Shown: positions 1-9,000 of the stretch, in pieces
Layout: the number at the start of each line of letters is the position of its first letter
Numbering within the stretch: the stretch's first letter is position 1
Made by a program: the position numbers and the translations under genes
Notes under the pieces: generated by a model
Databases searched by the model: none
Seen by the model: only the letters and a program-made list of their open reading frames with translations
What the model was told of the DNA's origin: nothing
Assembly (NCBI GenBank): GCA_902470905.1
Contig: CABRIC010000004.1
Location: 1 to 64,000 of the forward strand
DNA: 64,000 nucleotides
Direction: 5' to 3'
DNA from: an uncultured Collinsella sp.
Lineage (GTDB): Bacteria; Actinomycetota; Coriobacteriia; Coriobacteriales; Coriobacteriaceae

Positions 1-1011
1 GGCGCGCGGGCCGCAGTCGACGCCGTTCTCGATGACGGCCTCGATGGCGATGGTCTCATCGATGGTGCAGCCGCTGCCGACGGTGGTGTCGGTGAGGCGG
101 CTGTTGGGGCCGAGCTGGCACTCCTCGCCCACGGTGACGTGGCCGATCAGGTGCGTCTGCGGCCACACGACGGTGTCGCGGCCGATAACGGCATCGGGGC
201 CGATCCAGGCCTGCGTGGGGTCGATGAAGGTAACGCCCTCGGCCATCCAGTGCTCGTTGATGCGGTCGCGCGCAATGGCGGTGAGCTGCGCGAGCTGAAT
301 GCGGCTGTTGACGCCTAGGCCGTCGCGGTAGTCGTCGCAATGGAAGATGGAGACCGCCTGGCCGTGGCCTTTGAGGATCTCGAGCATGTCGGGCAGGTAG
401 TACTCGGACTGCGCGTTGTCGTTGCCGATCTCGTTAATGTGGGCGGCGAGCTGCGCGCCGTCAAAGGCGTAGCAGCCGGCGTTGCACTCCAGCAGCGTGG
501 CGGCCTGCTCGGGCGTGCAGTCCTTCTGCTCGATGATGCGCTCGATCTGGCCGTCGGCGCCCAGCTTGATGCGGCCGTAGCCGAAGGGGTCGGGCGGGGT
601 CATGGTCATGACGGTGCAGGCGAGCTCGCCGGTAGCGACGGTCTGTGCGAACTTGGCGACGGTGTCGGCGGTGATGAGCGGCAGGTCGCCGTTGAGCACG
701 ACGACGGGGCCTTGCGTGATGCCGCAGGCCTCGAGCGCGACCTTCACGGCGTGACCGGTGCCCAGGCGCTCGGTCTGCTCGACGCACTCGACCTTGGTGG
801 CGCTGCTGGCGTAGGCGCCGTCGATGAGGGCGCGCATCTCGTCGGCGTGGCTGCCGATGACGACCACGACGCGGCTGCAGCCAGCCTTGATGGTGGCGTC
901 GACGATCCACTGGACCATAGGCTTGCCCAGGATCTTGTGCGAAACCTTGCAGTGGTTCGACTTCATGCGGGTGCCCTCGCCGGCAGCGAGGATAATTGCG
1001 GTTGCGTCCAT
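1..1011 (-). CDS. glmU: GlmU, bifunctional UDP-GlcNAc pyrophosphorylase / GlcN-1-P acetyltransferase (C-terminus outside window)
   Basis: Makes UDP-N-acetylglucosamine for peptidoglycan in the cytoplasm: acetylation of glucosamine-1-phosphate followed by uridylylation. The frame is open from the ATG at 1011 to the window edge, giving 337 codons, against about 450-460 residues for the family, so the distal acetyltransferase beta-helix is cut off. The N-terminus carries the nucleotidyltransferase signature LAAGEGTRMKS at about residues 8-18, followed by KILGKPMVQW. A GGAG Shine-Dalgarno lies just upstream of the ATG. The gene is divergent from the ECF transporter operon across about 190 bp. Family assignment is firm; only the visible part is described. 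Confidence 0.95.
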   Translation of the reverse strand, partial: MDATAIILAAGEGTRMKSNHCKVSHKILGKPMVQWIVDATIKAGCSRVVVVIGSHADEMRALIDGAYASSATKVECVEQTERLGTGHAVKVALEACGITQGPVVVLNGDLPLITADTVAKFAQTVATGELACTVMTMTPPDPFGYGRIKLGADGQIERIIEQKDCTPEQAATLLECNAGCYAFDGAQLAAHINEIGNDNAQSEYYLPDMLEILKGHGQAVSIFHCDDYRDGLGVNSRIQLAQLTAIARDRINEHWMAEGVTFIDPTQAWIGPDAVIGRDTVVWPQTHLIGHVTVGEECQLGPNSRLTDTTVGSGCTIDETIAIEAVIENGVDCGPRA

Positions 1012-1204
1012 GTGATCTCCTGTTACGTTATAGAGACGTGTGTTTGGAAACGATACACGGCGCAATATGATACCGCAGGCATATGTTGAGCGCGTAACGA
1101 TTGATGCGTGAGGGCCGATGTCGGTGCCGCCGGCGTGACGTTTGTACTGCTTGCGTGCGGCGTTGGCGGTGCTGTGGAGCTGTCGTTTGAGCGAGGGGAC
1201 GGGG

Positions 1205-2098
1205 GTGCCCGTGGACAACATACAAGAGGAGTTTGGCGGCGAGCCCGTCGCGGCGTTCTCGATGTCGCATCCGGCTGTGCCGGCACTCTATATAGTGCTG
1301 ACGCTGGGGCTCACCATGTTCTCGATGCAGCCGGTGCTGATTGCGCTGTCACTTGCGGGCGGGCTGGCGTATGGATTTGCGACGCGTGGGGCTGCCCGTA
1401 CGCTGGGCGCACTCCGCTGGCAGTTGCCGGTGATTTTGATTATCGCGCTGGTCAATCCGCTGTTTAGCGCCTCGGGCTCGACGGAGCTGTTCCGTATTGG
1501 CATGCGCGCGGTGTATCTGGAAAGCATGGTATATGGCCTGTGCATGGGCGGGCTGTTTGTGGCGAGCGTGCTGTGGTTTGAGGCCGCGGCGTCGATGCTC
1601 GAATACGACAAGGTGCTCGCGCTGCTGGGCAATGCCGCACCGGTGATTGCGCTCATGATCTCGATGTGCATGAGGCTTATCCCGCAGTTTTTACGCCGCG
1701 GTCGTACGGTGCTGGCGGTGCAGGATGCGATTGATGTGCCGGGCCGCGCGCCCACCGATCCCGTGCGATCGCGCCTGCGGGCGTCGAGCGTGTTGATGGG
1801 CTGGGGCATGGAAGATTCGCTGGAGCGCGCGGACGCGATGCGCTCGCGCGGGTGGGGTGCCGCGACGCGTCGTACGACGTATGCGCGGTATCGGCTGGGG
1901 CGCAGTGACGTTGCCGCGCTGGCCGGGCTCGTACTGTTTGGCGCTGCCGCGGTGGCGGTGGCGTGGACCGCGACGACGCAGTATTCGTTTTATCCGCAGC
2001 TCTCGGTGCCGGCGCCGTGGCCAGGCTATGTCGTGTACGCCGCCTGGATGGTGTTGCCTTGCGCGTTGCACGCGATTGATGAGAAGAGGTTTGGCTGA
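1205..2098 (+). CDS. ecfT: ECF transporter T component (EcfT/CbiQ family permease)
   Basis: Membrane scaffold of an energy-coupling-factor importer that links the ATPases to the substrate-binding S component. About 297 residues with several hydrophobic segments (roughly residues 25-85, 110-150 and 240-290). The cytoplasmic coupling region contains the family-type arrangement ending ADAMRSRGWG at about residues 220-230, matching the A-R-G motifs of EcfT. The GTG at 1205 is preferred because GAGGGG lies about 7 nt upstream; an in-frame ATG at 1262 is possible but has a weaker ribosome site. The stop overlaps the start of the ATPase gene by one base (TGATG), so the two are translationally coupled. 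Confidence 0.85.
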   Translation: MPVDNIQEEFGGEPVAAFSMSHPAVPALYIVLTLGLTMFSMQPVLIALSLAGGLAYGFATRGAARTLGALRWQLPVILIIALVNPLFSASGSTELFRIGMRAVYLESMVYGLCMGGLFVASVLWFEAAASMLEYDKVLALLGNAAPVIALMISMCMRLIPQFLRRGRTVLAVQDAIDVPGRAPTDPVRSRLRASSVLMGWGMEDSLERADAMRSRGWGAATRRTTYARYRLGRSDVAALAGLVLFGAAAVAVAWTATTQYSFYPQLSVPAPWPGYVVYAAWMVLPCALHAIDEKRFG

Positions 2099-3741
2099 TG
2101 GCTCGGTTGGATAGGAGCTCGGCGGCGGGTGTGGCATATGGCTCGGCCGCGCCGGCGATTGAGGTGCGGAGCCTGAGCTTTGCCTACCCCGATGCTGATG
2201 CTGCGGTGCTCGAGGGGCTCGACTGGTCTGTTCCCCAAGGTGCATTTGCGCTGCTTGTTGGCGGTACCGGATCGGGTAAGTCGACGCTGCTGTCGCTGCT
2301 CAAGCCCGAGATCGCTCCGGCGGGCGAGCGCACTGGCGAACTGAGCGTGCTGGGCGATAACGTTGCCGACATGGACGTGCGGGCATCGGCGGAGCGCGTG
2401 GGCTATGTGTTCCAAGATCCCGAGAACCAGATCGTGTGCGAAACCGTGTGGCACGAGATGGCGTTTGGCCTGGAAAACTTGGGGCTAGCACGTGATGAGA
2501 TGCGCCGTCGCGTAGCTGAGACCAGCTATTTCTTTGGGCTGGAAGATTGGCTTCACCGCGATACTGACACGCTTTCGGGTGGTCGCAAACAGTTGCTGTC
2601 GTTGGCGGCCGTTCTGGCGCTGCGCCCGCGCGTGCTGCTGCTCGACGAGCCCACGTCTCAGCTCGATCCCGTTGCCGAGAAGAATTTCCTGCACGCGCTG
2701 TTTCGTGTGAATCGCGAGCTGGGCTGCACGGTTGTTGTGGCGACGCATCAGCCGCGCTCAATGCTCGAATACGCGACGTGTGCGTACCGGATTGAGGATG
2801 GCCGCGTGCACGAGGCGGCGGATATGGCTTCTTTGGTACGCCGAGAATCGCTGTTTTCCGATGACACGTTGGGGTGGGGTGCCATCCGATGTGCAAAAAA
2901 CGGAGTATTCAGCAGGCGTGAGGACAATTTGGGCTCTCTGGAGCCGTCCGGGGGCGTATCGAGCGCGAAAAAAAGTTTGGAATTGGACAAATCGTCCGAA
3001 TTTGTGGCGCAAACGTCGCTCGAGAACGGCTTGGAAGCCTTCTCGCGCACGGATGGAAGCAGAATACTCCAAAAAATGCACGCTGGGTCGGCTACCACCC
3101 TGTCGGAAGGTTGGTTTCGCTACGATCGAGCGTCCGGCTGGGTGTTGCGTGGGCTCGATGCGTCGTTTTCGGCCGGTGCGGTGCATGCGATCGTGGGCGG
3201 AAACGGATGCGGTAAGTCGACGATGCTCTCGGTGCTGGCGAAGACCGCCAAGCTGCAGCGCGGCCGCATGGTGCGCGGAGCGGCCTCGGCGGCGCTGCTG
3301 CCTCAGAATCCCAAAGCATTGCTGGTTGCCGAGACGGTGTGCGACGAGCTGATGGAATGGGCTTCAGCCTGCGGATATGACGAGACCGTGGCGCGGGAGC
3401 GCGCGGCGAGCTTGGGGCTGGACGGCCTGGAGACGCGCCACCCCTACGACCTCTCGGGCGGACAGCGCCAGCTGCTCGCACTGGCAAAGCTGCTGCTGAT
3501 CGGCCCCGAGCTGCTGCTGCTTGACGAGCCCACGAAGGGCTTGGACCTGGAGAGCCGCCGCATCATCGCCCGCGCCCTGCGTGACCATGCGAAGGTTGGC
3601 GGCACCGTCATCATGGCCACGCACGATCTGGATTTTGCCGAGCAGGTTGCCGATGACGTTGCCATGATGTTTGACGGTGAGATTGCCTGCATGGAGTCCC
3701 CGGCCGACTTCTTTGCCGACAACGTGTTCTATAGGGCGTGA
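2098..3741 (+). CDS. ECF transporter ATPase, two ABC domains fused in one chain
   Basis: Powers vitamin or metal uptake together with the T and S proteins on either side. The 547-residue chain has two complete ABC units: Walker A GGTGSGKST near residue 55 with LSGGR near 160 and LLLDEPTSQLD, then a second Walker A GGNGCGKST near residue 366 with LSGGQRQ near 452 and LLLDEPTKGLD. This is the fused EcfA1-EcfA2 form; many Firmicutes encode the two as separate genes. A linker of about 90 residues (about 240-330) between the domains is poorly conserved and rich in Ser, Glu and Lys. ATG at 2098 overlaps the ecfT stop; the S gene starts 4 bp after its stop. Confidence 0.9.
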   Translation: MARLDRSSAAGVAYGSAAPAIEVRSLSFAYPDADAAVLEGLDWSVPQGAFALLVGGTGSGKSTLLSLLKPEIAPAGERTGELSVLGDNVADMDVRASAERVGYVFQDPENQIVCETVWHEMAFGLENLGLARDEMRRRVAETSYFFGLEDWLHRDTDTLSGGRKQLLSLAAVLALRPRVLLLDEPTSQLDPVAEKNFLHALFRVNRELGCTVVVATHQPRSMLEYATCAYRIEDGRVHEAADMASLVRRESLFSDDTLGWGAIRCAKNGVFSRREDNLGSLEPSGGVSSAKKSLELDKSSEFVAQTSLENGLEAFSRTDGSRILQKMHAGSATTLSEGWFRYDRASGWVLRGLDASFSAGAVHAIVGGNGCGKSTMLSVLAKTAKLQRGRMVRGAASAALLPQNPKALLVAETVCDELMEWASACGYDETVARERAASLGLDGLETRHPYDLSGGQRQLLALAKLLLIGPELLLLDEPTKGLDLESRRIIARALRDHAKVGGTVIMATHDLDFAEQVADDVAMMFDGEIACMESPADFFADNVFYRA

Positions 3742-3745
3742 TGGG

Positions 3746-4459
3746 ATGGCGGATTTTCGCGCCTCGCGCCTACTCACAAAACTTGAGATTCCGCTGTTGT
3801 TGGCGGTGCCGGCGGTAATGACCGCAGCATTGCTGGCAGGCATTGAGCAGGCAGCGCTTGCCATGCTGGTTGTGGTGGCGCTCGTGCTCGCGCTGTTCTT
3901 TGCGGGTTACGAGGCATCTCGTCCGGGTTTGCGCCAGATTATGCCCACGTTGGTGCTGGCGGCGCTGGCGGCGGCGGGGCGCATCCTGTTTGGGCCCATT
4001 CCCGATTTTAAGCCGGTGAGCGCCATCGCCATTATCGCGGGGGCGACGCTTGGTCGCCGCAATGGTTTTATGGTTGGCGCGCTGGCGGCGCTGACCAGCA
4101 ATTTCTTTTTTGGACAGGGCATGTGGACGCCATGGCAGATGTATGCCTGGGGCCTGGTTGGTTATGTTGGCGGCGCGCTGGCGCATGCGGGTGCGTTCGA
4201 CCGTGCGGATGGAACCGTGCGTATGCCGGCGCTGCTGACCTACGGCTTTGCGTCGGGCCTGCTCTATGGCGTCGTGATCAACGCGTATGACATCATTGGA
4301 TTTGTACAGCCGCTTACTTGGGCGGGTGCCGTGGCGCGTCTTGCCACGGCAGTGCCGTTCGATATCACACACGGCCTCGCGACCTGCGTGTTCTTGGCCG
4401 CCTTGTACAAGCCTTGGTGCCGTCGCATTAACCGTGTCGTCGTGAAATACGGGCTGTAA
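3746..4459 (+). CDS. ECF transporter S component, substrate not assigned
   Basis: Substrate-capturing membrane protein of the ECF importer, 237 residues and almost entirely hydrophobic, with about six membrane segments. It contains GRILFGPIPDFKPVSA and the run NFFFGQGMWTPWQM, a pattern seen in one S-component subgroup; I cannot name the vitamin with certainty, and no B12, TPP or FMN riboswitch is evident upstream of the operon. The ATG at 3746 is chosen because it follows the ATPase stop by 4 bp; upstream in-frame codons lie inside the ATPase gene. Last gene of a T-A-S operon, converging on exonuclease III. Confidence 0.8.
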   Translation: MADFRASRLLTKLEIPLLLAVPAVMTAALLAGIEQAALAMLVVVALVLALFFAGYEASRPGLRQIMPTLVLAALAAAGRILFGPIPDFKPVSAIAIIAGATLGRRNGFMVGALAALTSNFFFGQGMWTPWQMYAWGLVGYVGGALAHAGAFDRADGTVRMPALLTYGFASGLLYGVVINAYDIIGFVQPLTWAGAVARLATAVPFDITHGLATCVFLAALYKPWCRRINRVVVKYGL

Positions 4460-4484
4460 GGCATTTCGCGTTCCCTCACGAACT

Positions 4485-4545
4485 TGCGGTGGAATAGTTC
4501 TCGTTTTTGGCTATTTGCTGCCCAAACAGGAACTATTCCACCGCA
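4485..4545. terminator. 16-bp perfect inverted repeat between convergent genes
   Basis: Arms TGCGGTGGAATAGTTC (4485-4500) and its exact reverse complement (4530-4545) enclose a 29-nt loop that itself has partial pairing (TTTTTGG with CCAAA). It sits between the ECF operon and the oppositely oriented exonuclease gene, so it may act as a bidirectional terminator, although there is no clear T-tract. The long AT-containing arm looks more like a dispersed genomic repeat than a simple terminator. Confidence 0.5.
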
Positions 4546-4608
4546 CCTTATAGGGGGAGAGGGGCCACATAATCTGTTTTCCTCTGTCCCCCCAGGAATT
4601 ACTTGGGG

Positions 4609-5427
4609 CTAGAGTTCTAGCGTGAGGGTGACGGGGCAGTGGTCGCTGCCGAAGATGTCGCCGCGGATGCCGGTGTCGCGTACGTTGTCGGCGATTGCGT
4701 CGCTTACCAGGAAGTAATCGATGCGCCAGCCGGCGTTGTTCTTGCGGGCATTAAAGCGGTAGCTCCACCAGCTATAGACGCCCTCGACGTCGGGATTTGC
4801 CGCGCGCCAGGTATCGGTAAAGCCGGCGTCGAGCAGTTCGGTAAACTTGCTGCGTTCTTCGTCCGAAAAGCCCGCGTTGCCGCGGTTGGACTTGGGGTTC
4901 TTAAGGTCGATTTCCTCGTGCGCCACGTTAAAGTCGCCGCAGGTTACGACGTGTTTGCCGGTCTCGCGCTCGAGCGCGTTCAAAAAGCCGCGGTAGGCAT
5001 CGTCCCAGGCCATGCGCACGTCGATGCGGGCGAGTTCGTTTTGCGCGTTGGGAGTGTAGACATCCACAAACCAGAACTTGTCGAACTCCAGCGCGCAGAC
5101 GCGGCCCTCGGTCGCGGCTTGGGCGACGAGCTCGGCCGCCTCGCCCTCGCCGGCGTAGGGCAGCAGCGCATCGGCGCGCAGTACGCGCAGCGGTTCCTGG
5201 CGGCTAAAGACCGCGGTGCCCGAGTAGCCCTTGCGCTCGGCGTAGCTCCAGGTTTGGTGATAGCCGGGCAGGTCGATATCGACCTGGCCCTCCTGCAGCT
5301 TGGTCTCCTGCAGCGCCAGGATATCGACGTCGAGTTCTTGCGCGATCTGGATAAAGCTCGGGTCCTTTTTGAGCACGGCGCGCAGGCCGTTGACGTTCCA
5401 CGAGGCGAAAGTGTAAGTCTGAGGCAT
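4609..5427 (-). CDS. xth: Exodeoxyribonuclease III (AP endonuclease, ExoA/XthA family)
   Basis: Base-excision-repair nuclease that incises DNA at abasic sites and degrades 3' ends, Mg2+ dependent. The 272 residues match the family length. Visible catalytic motifs in order: WNVNGLRA (N7-type residue), LALQETKLQ (metal-binding Glu), VDVYTPNAQNE, CGDFNVAHEEIDL (Asp/Asn pair), WRIDYFLVS and the C-terminal FGSDHCPV (Asp-His). Start ATG at 5427 follows a GAAAGGACACC ribosome site. It is a single-gene unit, divergent from the sirtuin gene across about 135 bp. Confidence 0.95.
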   Translation of the reverse strand: MPQTYTFASWNVNGLRAVLKKDPSFIQIAQELDVDILALQETKLQEGQVDIDLPGYHQTWSYAERKGYSGTAVFSRQEPLRVLRADALLPYAGEGEAAELVAQAATEGRVCALEFDKFWFVDVYTPNAQNELARIDVRMAWDDAYRGFLNALERETGKHVVTCGDFNVAHEEIDLKNPKSNRGNAGFSDEERSKFTELLDAGFTDTWRAANPDVEGVYSWWSYRFNARKNNAGWRIDYFLVSDAIADNVRDTGIRGDIFGSDHCPVTLTLEL

Positions 5428-5562
5428 GGTGTCCTTTCGACGGGGTTGGCAGGCTTAAGATTAGCGCAACAGGGGCGGGGTGGGATCCGCGCATGCTGAC
5501 TTAAAGGCCGCATGCTGGGACGTCGCTCAACGCTGCCCGACTAACAAGGACGGAGGACTCAT

Positions 5563-6315
5563 ATGACGCAGGCAATATCGGACCCCAGGCAGGCCTCCGC
5601 CGCGCTGGCGGATCTGTTTGACACCCACAAGCGCGTGGTCTTCTTTGGCGGCGCGGGTGTTTCCACGGCGAGCGGCATCCCCGATTTCCGCAGCGTGGAC
5701 GGCCTGTATCACCAGCAGTTTGCCTATCCGCCCGAGACCATGCTGTCGCATAGCTTTTACGAGGCGCATCCTGCGGAGTTCTTCGACTTTTACCGCACCA
5801 AGATGATCGCGCTTGGCGCCAAGCCCAACCGCTGCCACACCAGGCTGGCCGAGCTGGAGCGCGCCGGCAAGCTGAATGCCGTGGTGACGCAAAATATCGA
5901 CGGTCTGCATCAGATGGCCGGCTCACAGCGCGTGTTCGAGCTGCACGGATCGGTCCATCGCAACATTTGCCAGTCGTGCGGCGCGGTCTATAGCGCCGAG
6001 TGGATTTGCTCGCGCGAGCACGAGGACGCCGCGGGCGTGCCCGTGTGTCCTGCGTGCGGCGGGCGCATTAAGCCCGATGTGGTGCTCTACGAGGAGCCGC
6101 TCGATGAGCATGTGCTGACTGGTGCCGTTGCCGCCATCGCCGCGGCCGATGCCCTCATTGTGGGCGGGACCTCGCTCGTGGTGTATCCGGCGGCGGGCCT
6201 TACGCGTTACTTTACCGGCGATACGCTGGCCATATGCAACCTTGCTCCCACCGATCAGGATGCAAATGCCGACCTGCTGATTTCTTGCGACATCGCGGCC
6301 GCGTTTGCGTTCTAG
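5563..6315 (+). CDS. NAD-dependent protein deacylase, sirtuin (SIR2/CobB family)
   Basis: Removes acyl groups from protein lysines using NAD+, in the cytoplasm. The 250 residues contain all sirtuin landmarks: GAGVSTASGIPDFRS (NAD binding), TQNIDGLH, the catalytic His in ELHGSVH, a four-Cys zinc site (C136/C139 and C162/C165) and GGTSLVVYPAAGL. Length is normal for bacterial sirtuins. The ATG at 5563 has a strong GGAGGACTCAT ribosome site. It is followed, after a hairpin and a new promoter-like TACAAT, by the folate gene, so the two are probably separate transcripts. Confidence 0.93.
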   Translation: MTQAISDPRQASAALADLFDTHKRVVFFGGAGVSTASGIPDFRSVDGLYHQQFAYPPETMLSHSFYEAHPAEFFDFYRTKMIALGAKPNRCHTRLAELERAGKLNAVVTQNIDGLHQMAGSQRVFELHGSVHRNICQSCGAVYSAEWICSREHEDAAGVPVCPACGGRIKPDVVLYEEPLDEHVLTGAVAAIAAADALIVGGTSLVVYPAAGLTRYFTGDTLAICNLAPTDQDANADLLISCDIAAAFAF

Positions 6316-6329
6316 CCCGCGCGCGCGGA

Positions 6330-6391
6330 TACAATAGAAAGACTGAGTGCAAAGCGACCCCGCCGCCAGCTCCCCAAGCTCGGCGGCGTGG
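6330..6391 (+). promoter_or_regulatory. -10 element and leader hairpin of folP-folK
   Basis: A TACAAT box at 6330-6335 is followed by a GC hairpin (CGCCGCC at 6361-6367 with GGCGGCG at 6382-6388, inner AGCT pairing) and then the AGGAGG ribosome site of the folate gene. The hairpin could equally be the sirtuin terminator; it lacks a T-tract. Confidence 0.4.
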
Positions 6392-6410
6392 GCATTTTAG
6401 GAGGATGTTC

Positions 6411-8153
6411 ATGGCGAACGACAGCAAGACATGGCGGTGCGGAAAGTACGAGCTCAGCTTTGACCGTCCGCGCATCATGGGCGTCCTCAACGTGACGCCC
6501 GATTCGTTCAGCGATGGCGGAGAGCACTTCGACCCCGATGCCGCCATCGAGTACGGCCTGGCGATGCTCGACGCCGGCGCCGATATCATCGACGTGGGCG
6601 GCGAGTCCACGCGCCCTGGTTTTACCCCGGTCAACCCCGACGAGGAGGCTCGCCGCGTGCTGCCCGTGGTGCGCGCGCTGGCCAAGGAGGGTGCCATCGT
6701 CTCGATCGACACGCGTCATGTGGCGGTTGCCAAGGCGGCCGTGCGCTGCGGCGCCTCGATCGTCAACGACGTGACGGGCTTCACCGATCCCAAGATGGCC
6801 GAGTTTGTTAAGACGAGTACCTGCGGCGTCATCGTGATGCATGCCGGCGAGGTCGCCGCGCCCGCCCGCACGCACGCAACGGTGCAGCTCGATACCTCGG
6901 CAGCGGCGTTTGTTGCCGAGAAGGCGCGCGAGGCGGCTGCCGAGGCTGCGCGTGAGGCCGAGAAGCCGGCTCGCCGCCGTCGCGGCAAGTTGCTGGGCGA
7001 GCCTAAGCCGGAGGCCAAGCTTCCGGGCGGCGTGGTGCAGCCCTCGTTGCCGTTTGGCGAACCGGAGCCCACGTCCGAGCCTTCAAGCGAGCAGGAGACG
7101 CCGGCCGCCGAGCAGGCTACTGCCGCCGAGACCGTCGCGCCCGCGCCCGAGGCCACTCCCGCAGCCACCGAGGCCGCATCGGAGTCCAATGACCGCCTGG
7201 CCGCCATGATGCGCCGCAGCGCCCGCCGCGAGGAAGCCTACGTGCCCACCTCGCAGCTCCGCCGCTTCACCCTGCCCGATTCGGCGCCCATCATGCGCCG
7301 CGTCATGGGCTTTCTGTCCGACCAGGCCCGCACGCTCATCCATGCCGGCGTGTCGCGCGACCGCATCTGCATTGATCCTGGCCCGGGCTTTGGTAAGTCG
7401 GCTAACGAGGACATCGTCATCCAGCGCGAGACTGCCAAGATGGCGTCACTGGGCTATCCGCTCATGTGCGCCGTGTCGCGCAAGCGCTTTGTGGGCGCCG
7501 TCTCGGGTGTGACCGAGGCCGCCGAGCGCGATGCCGCTACGTTTGGCGTGTGCCTGGGCGCCATCCAGGCCGGTGCCAACATCGTGCGCGTGCACGACGC
7601 CGCGGGTTTTGCGCAGTTCCTGAACGGTTACTGGGCGGTTGCCAAGCCGCAGCCGCGCCGCGCGTTTGTGGCTGTGGGCTCCAACCTGGGGCATCGCTGC
7701 GACAACATCCGCGCTGCACGCGAGATGATCGCCGAGATTCCACTCACCTGCGTGTCCAACTCCTCCAAGATCTACGAGAGCGAGCCTGCCTACGAGACGC
7801 GCCAGGACGCGTTTGCCAACGCCGTCATCGAGATCAAGACCGAGCTGGCGCCGTTGGTGCTGCTCGACGAGCTTATGAAGATCGAGGCCGAGCTGGGGCG
7901 CGACCGCTCCAAAAAGGCCAAGGCCAACGGTCCGCGCACCATCGACCTGGACCTGCTGTGGATGGACGGCGAGACCCACGGCGGCAAAAAGCTGCGCCTG
8001 CCGCATCCGCTGATCGGCGAACGCGATTTTGTGCTGGTGCCGCTCGAGGACCTGATGCACGACCCGGCGCGGTTCTTCCGCTACAACGGCGTCGAGGTCA
8101 AGGAGCCCGAGGACCGCGTGGGCCATATCGTGGGCGAATTGGGGCGTATGTAG
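6411..8153 (+). CDS. Fused dihydropteroate synthase - HPPK (FolP-FolK)
   Basis: Two consecutive steps of folate synthesis in one 580-residue chain. Residues about 15-145 and 290-420 form the dihydropteroate synthase barrel: NVTPDSFSDGG from residue 27, GGESTRPG, SIDT, VND, then DPGPGFGKS and the SRKRF motif. Residues about 430-575 are HPPK: AVGSNLG, the F/Y-N-A-V segment and GPRTIDLDLL. Unusually, the barrel is interrupted after VIVMHAGEV (M143) by about 140 residues of Ala/Glu/Pro/Arg-rich sequence before PIMRRVMGF (about residue 293). Start ATG 6411 has AGGAGG upstream; earlier in-frame ATGs lie inside the sirtuin gene. The next gene starts immediately after the stop. Confidence 0.9.
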   Translation: MANDSKTWRCGKYELSFDRPRIMGVLNVTPDSFSDGGEHFDPDAAIEYGLAMLDAGADIIDVGGESTRPGFTPVNPDEEARRVLPVVRALAKEGAIVSIDTRHVAVAKAAVRCGASIVNDVTGFTDPKMAEFVKTSTCGVIVMHAGEVAAPARTHATVQLDTSAAAFVAEKAREAAAEAAREAEKPARRRRGKLLGEPKPEAKLPGGVVQPSLPFGEPEPTSEPSSEQETPAAEQATAAETVAPAPEATPAATEAASESNDRLAAMMRRSARREEAYVPTSQLRRFTLPDSAPIMRRVMGFLSDQARTLIHAGVSRDRICIDPGPGFGKSANEDIVIQRETAKMASLGYPLMCAVSRKRFVGAVSGVTEAAERDAATFGVCLGAIQAGANIVRVHDAAGFAQFLNGYWAVAKPQPRRAFVAVGSNLGHRCDNIRAAREMIAEIPLTCVSNSSKIYESEPAYETRQDAFANAVIEIKTELAPLVLLDELMKIEAELGRDRSKKAKANGPRTIDLDLLWMDGETHGGKKLRLPHPLIGERDFVLVPLEDLMHDPARFFRYNGVEVKEPEDRVGHIVGELGRM

Positions 8154-8855
8154 ATGATCGAGATGAATGCTGTTGCCGCTGGCACCGAGCTCGACGCGGC
8201 GCGCGACGCGGGCCGCGAGGGCATGTCCGCGGGCTGGTGCGCGTGGAGCGCGGGCGATGCATCGCTGATGTTTTCGCTGGTCGTGCGCCCCGATGTGAAC
8301 ATGCATGCCTTCCACGGCCTGCCGTTTGTGGCGGCTATGGGCATGATGGACGCGCTTGTGGGCACGGCTTCGACGCCGGGGTTGGGCCTTGCCGGTAAGG
8401 TGGGTATCCAGTGGCCGAGCGATATCGTGTGCGGTGCGCCTGCGTTTGAGACGTCGCTCGCGCGTGTTGCCGTGAACGGCGGTGCCGGTGCTGCGGGCAT
8501 GTTCGGTGCCGTGACGGTGGATATTGAGCGTTCGGCGCTGAGCGAGCTTGGTGTGGACGTGGCTGACGAAGCGCTGGTCGAGACGCTGGCCGCCGCCGTG
8601 CTGGCCCGCGTGGACGCCTGGGCGGTTGTTGCCAACACGCCGCAAGGCGCCGCAGGGCCGCTGGCTCCCGTGCTGGGCGAGTACTTCGACATGGTGCCGC
8701 TGCTGGGCCGCCAGGTTGCGGCGGTGTCTCCCAACGGCTTGCCGCTTGCGGTCGGTGTGTTTGCGGGCCTGGACATCTGGGGCCGCGCGACCATCAAGAC
8801 CGATGCCGGCGAGCAGGAGTTTCCGCCCGAGGCTGTACGAATTCGCGGGCTGTAG
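8154..8855 (+). CDS. Biotin/lipoate protein ligase-like protein, degenerate
   Basis: The 233-residue protein resembles the BirA/BPL fold. QWPSDIVCG (about residues 83-91) corresponds to the KWPND motif, GLPLAVGVFAGLDIWG and the end match the small C-terminal BPL beta-domain, and FSLVVRP corresponds to the first core strand. The GRGRxGRxW nucleotide/biotin loop expected before that strand is missing: the sequence passes directly from GWCAWSAGD to FSLVVRP. It may therefore be an altered ligase or a non-catalytic relative. The ATG at 8154 directly abuts the FolP-FolK stop, so it is co-transcribed. Substrate and activity cannot be assigned from sequence. Confidence 0.6.
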   Translation: MIEMNAVAAGTELDAARDAGREGMSAGWCAWSAGDASLMFSLVVRPDVNMHAFHGLPFVAAMGMMDALVGTASTPGLGLAGKVGIQWPSDIVCGAPAFETSLARVAVNGGAGAAGMFGAVTVDIERSALSELGVDVADEALVETLAAAVLARVDAWAVVANTPQGAAGPLAPVLGEYFDMVPLLGRQVAAVSPNGLPLAVGVFAGLDIWGRATIKTDAGEQEFPPEAVRIRGL

Positions 8856-9000
8856 CGCGGGGCGCCAGCGCTCAAAGATAACGATGGCAACAAGACCCTT
8901 CTCGGCCTGTGCCGGGGAGGGTTTCGCTTATCTGAGGAATAGGCTTGGCGAGCCTTTGCGGGGACTGTGGCATCGGGCGTGCTCGACTTAAGCCCCTGCT

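Noticed and set aside
340..1089. 249-residue plus-strand open frame opposite glmU
   Set aside because: The minus strand carries unmistakable GlmU motifs; the plus-strand product is low-complexity and without family features.
1012..1204. Cobalamin or other riboswitch upstream of the ECF operon
   Set aside because: No conserved riboswitch box or extended stem set could be recognised, and the spacer is short.
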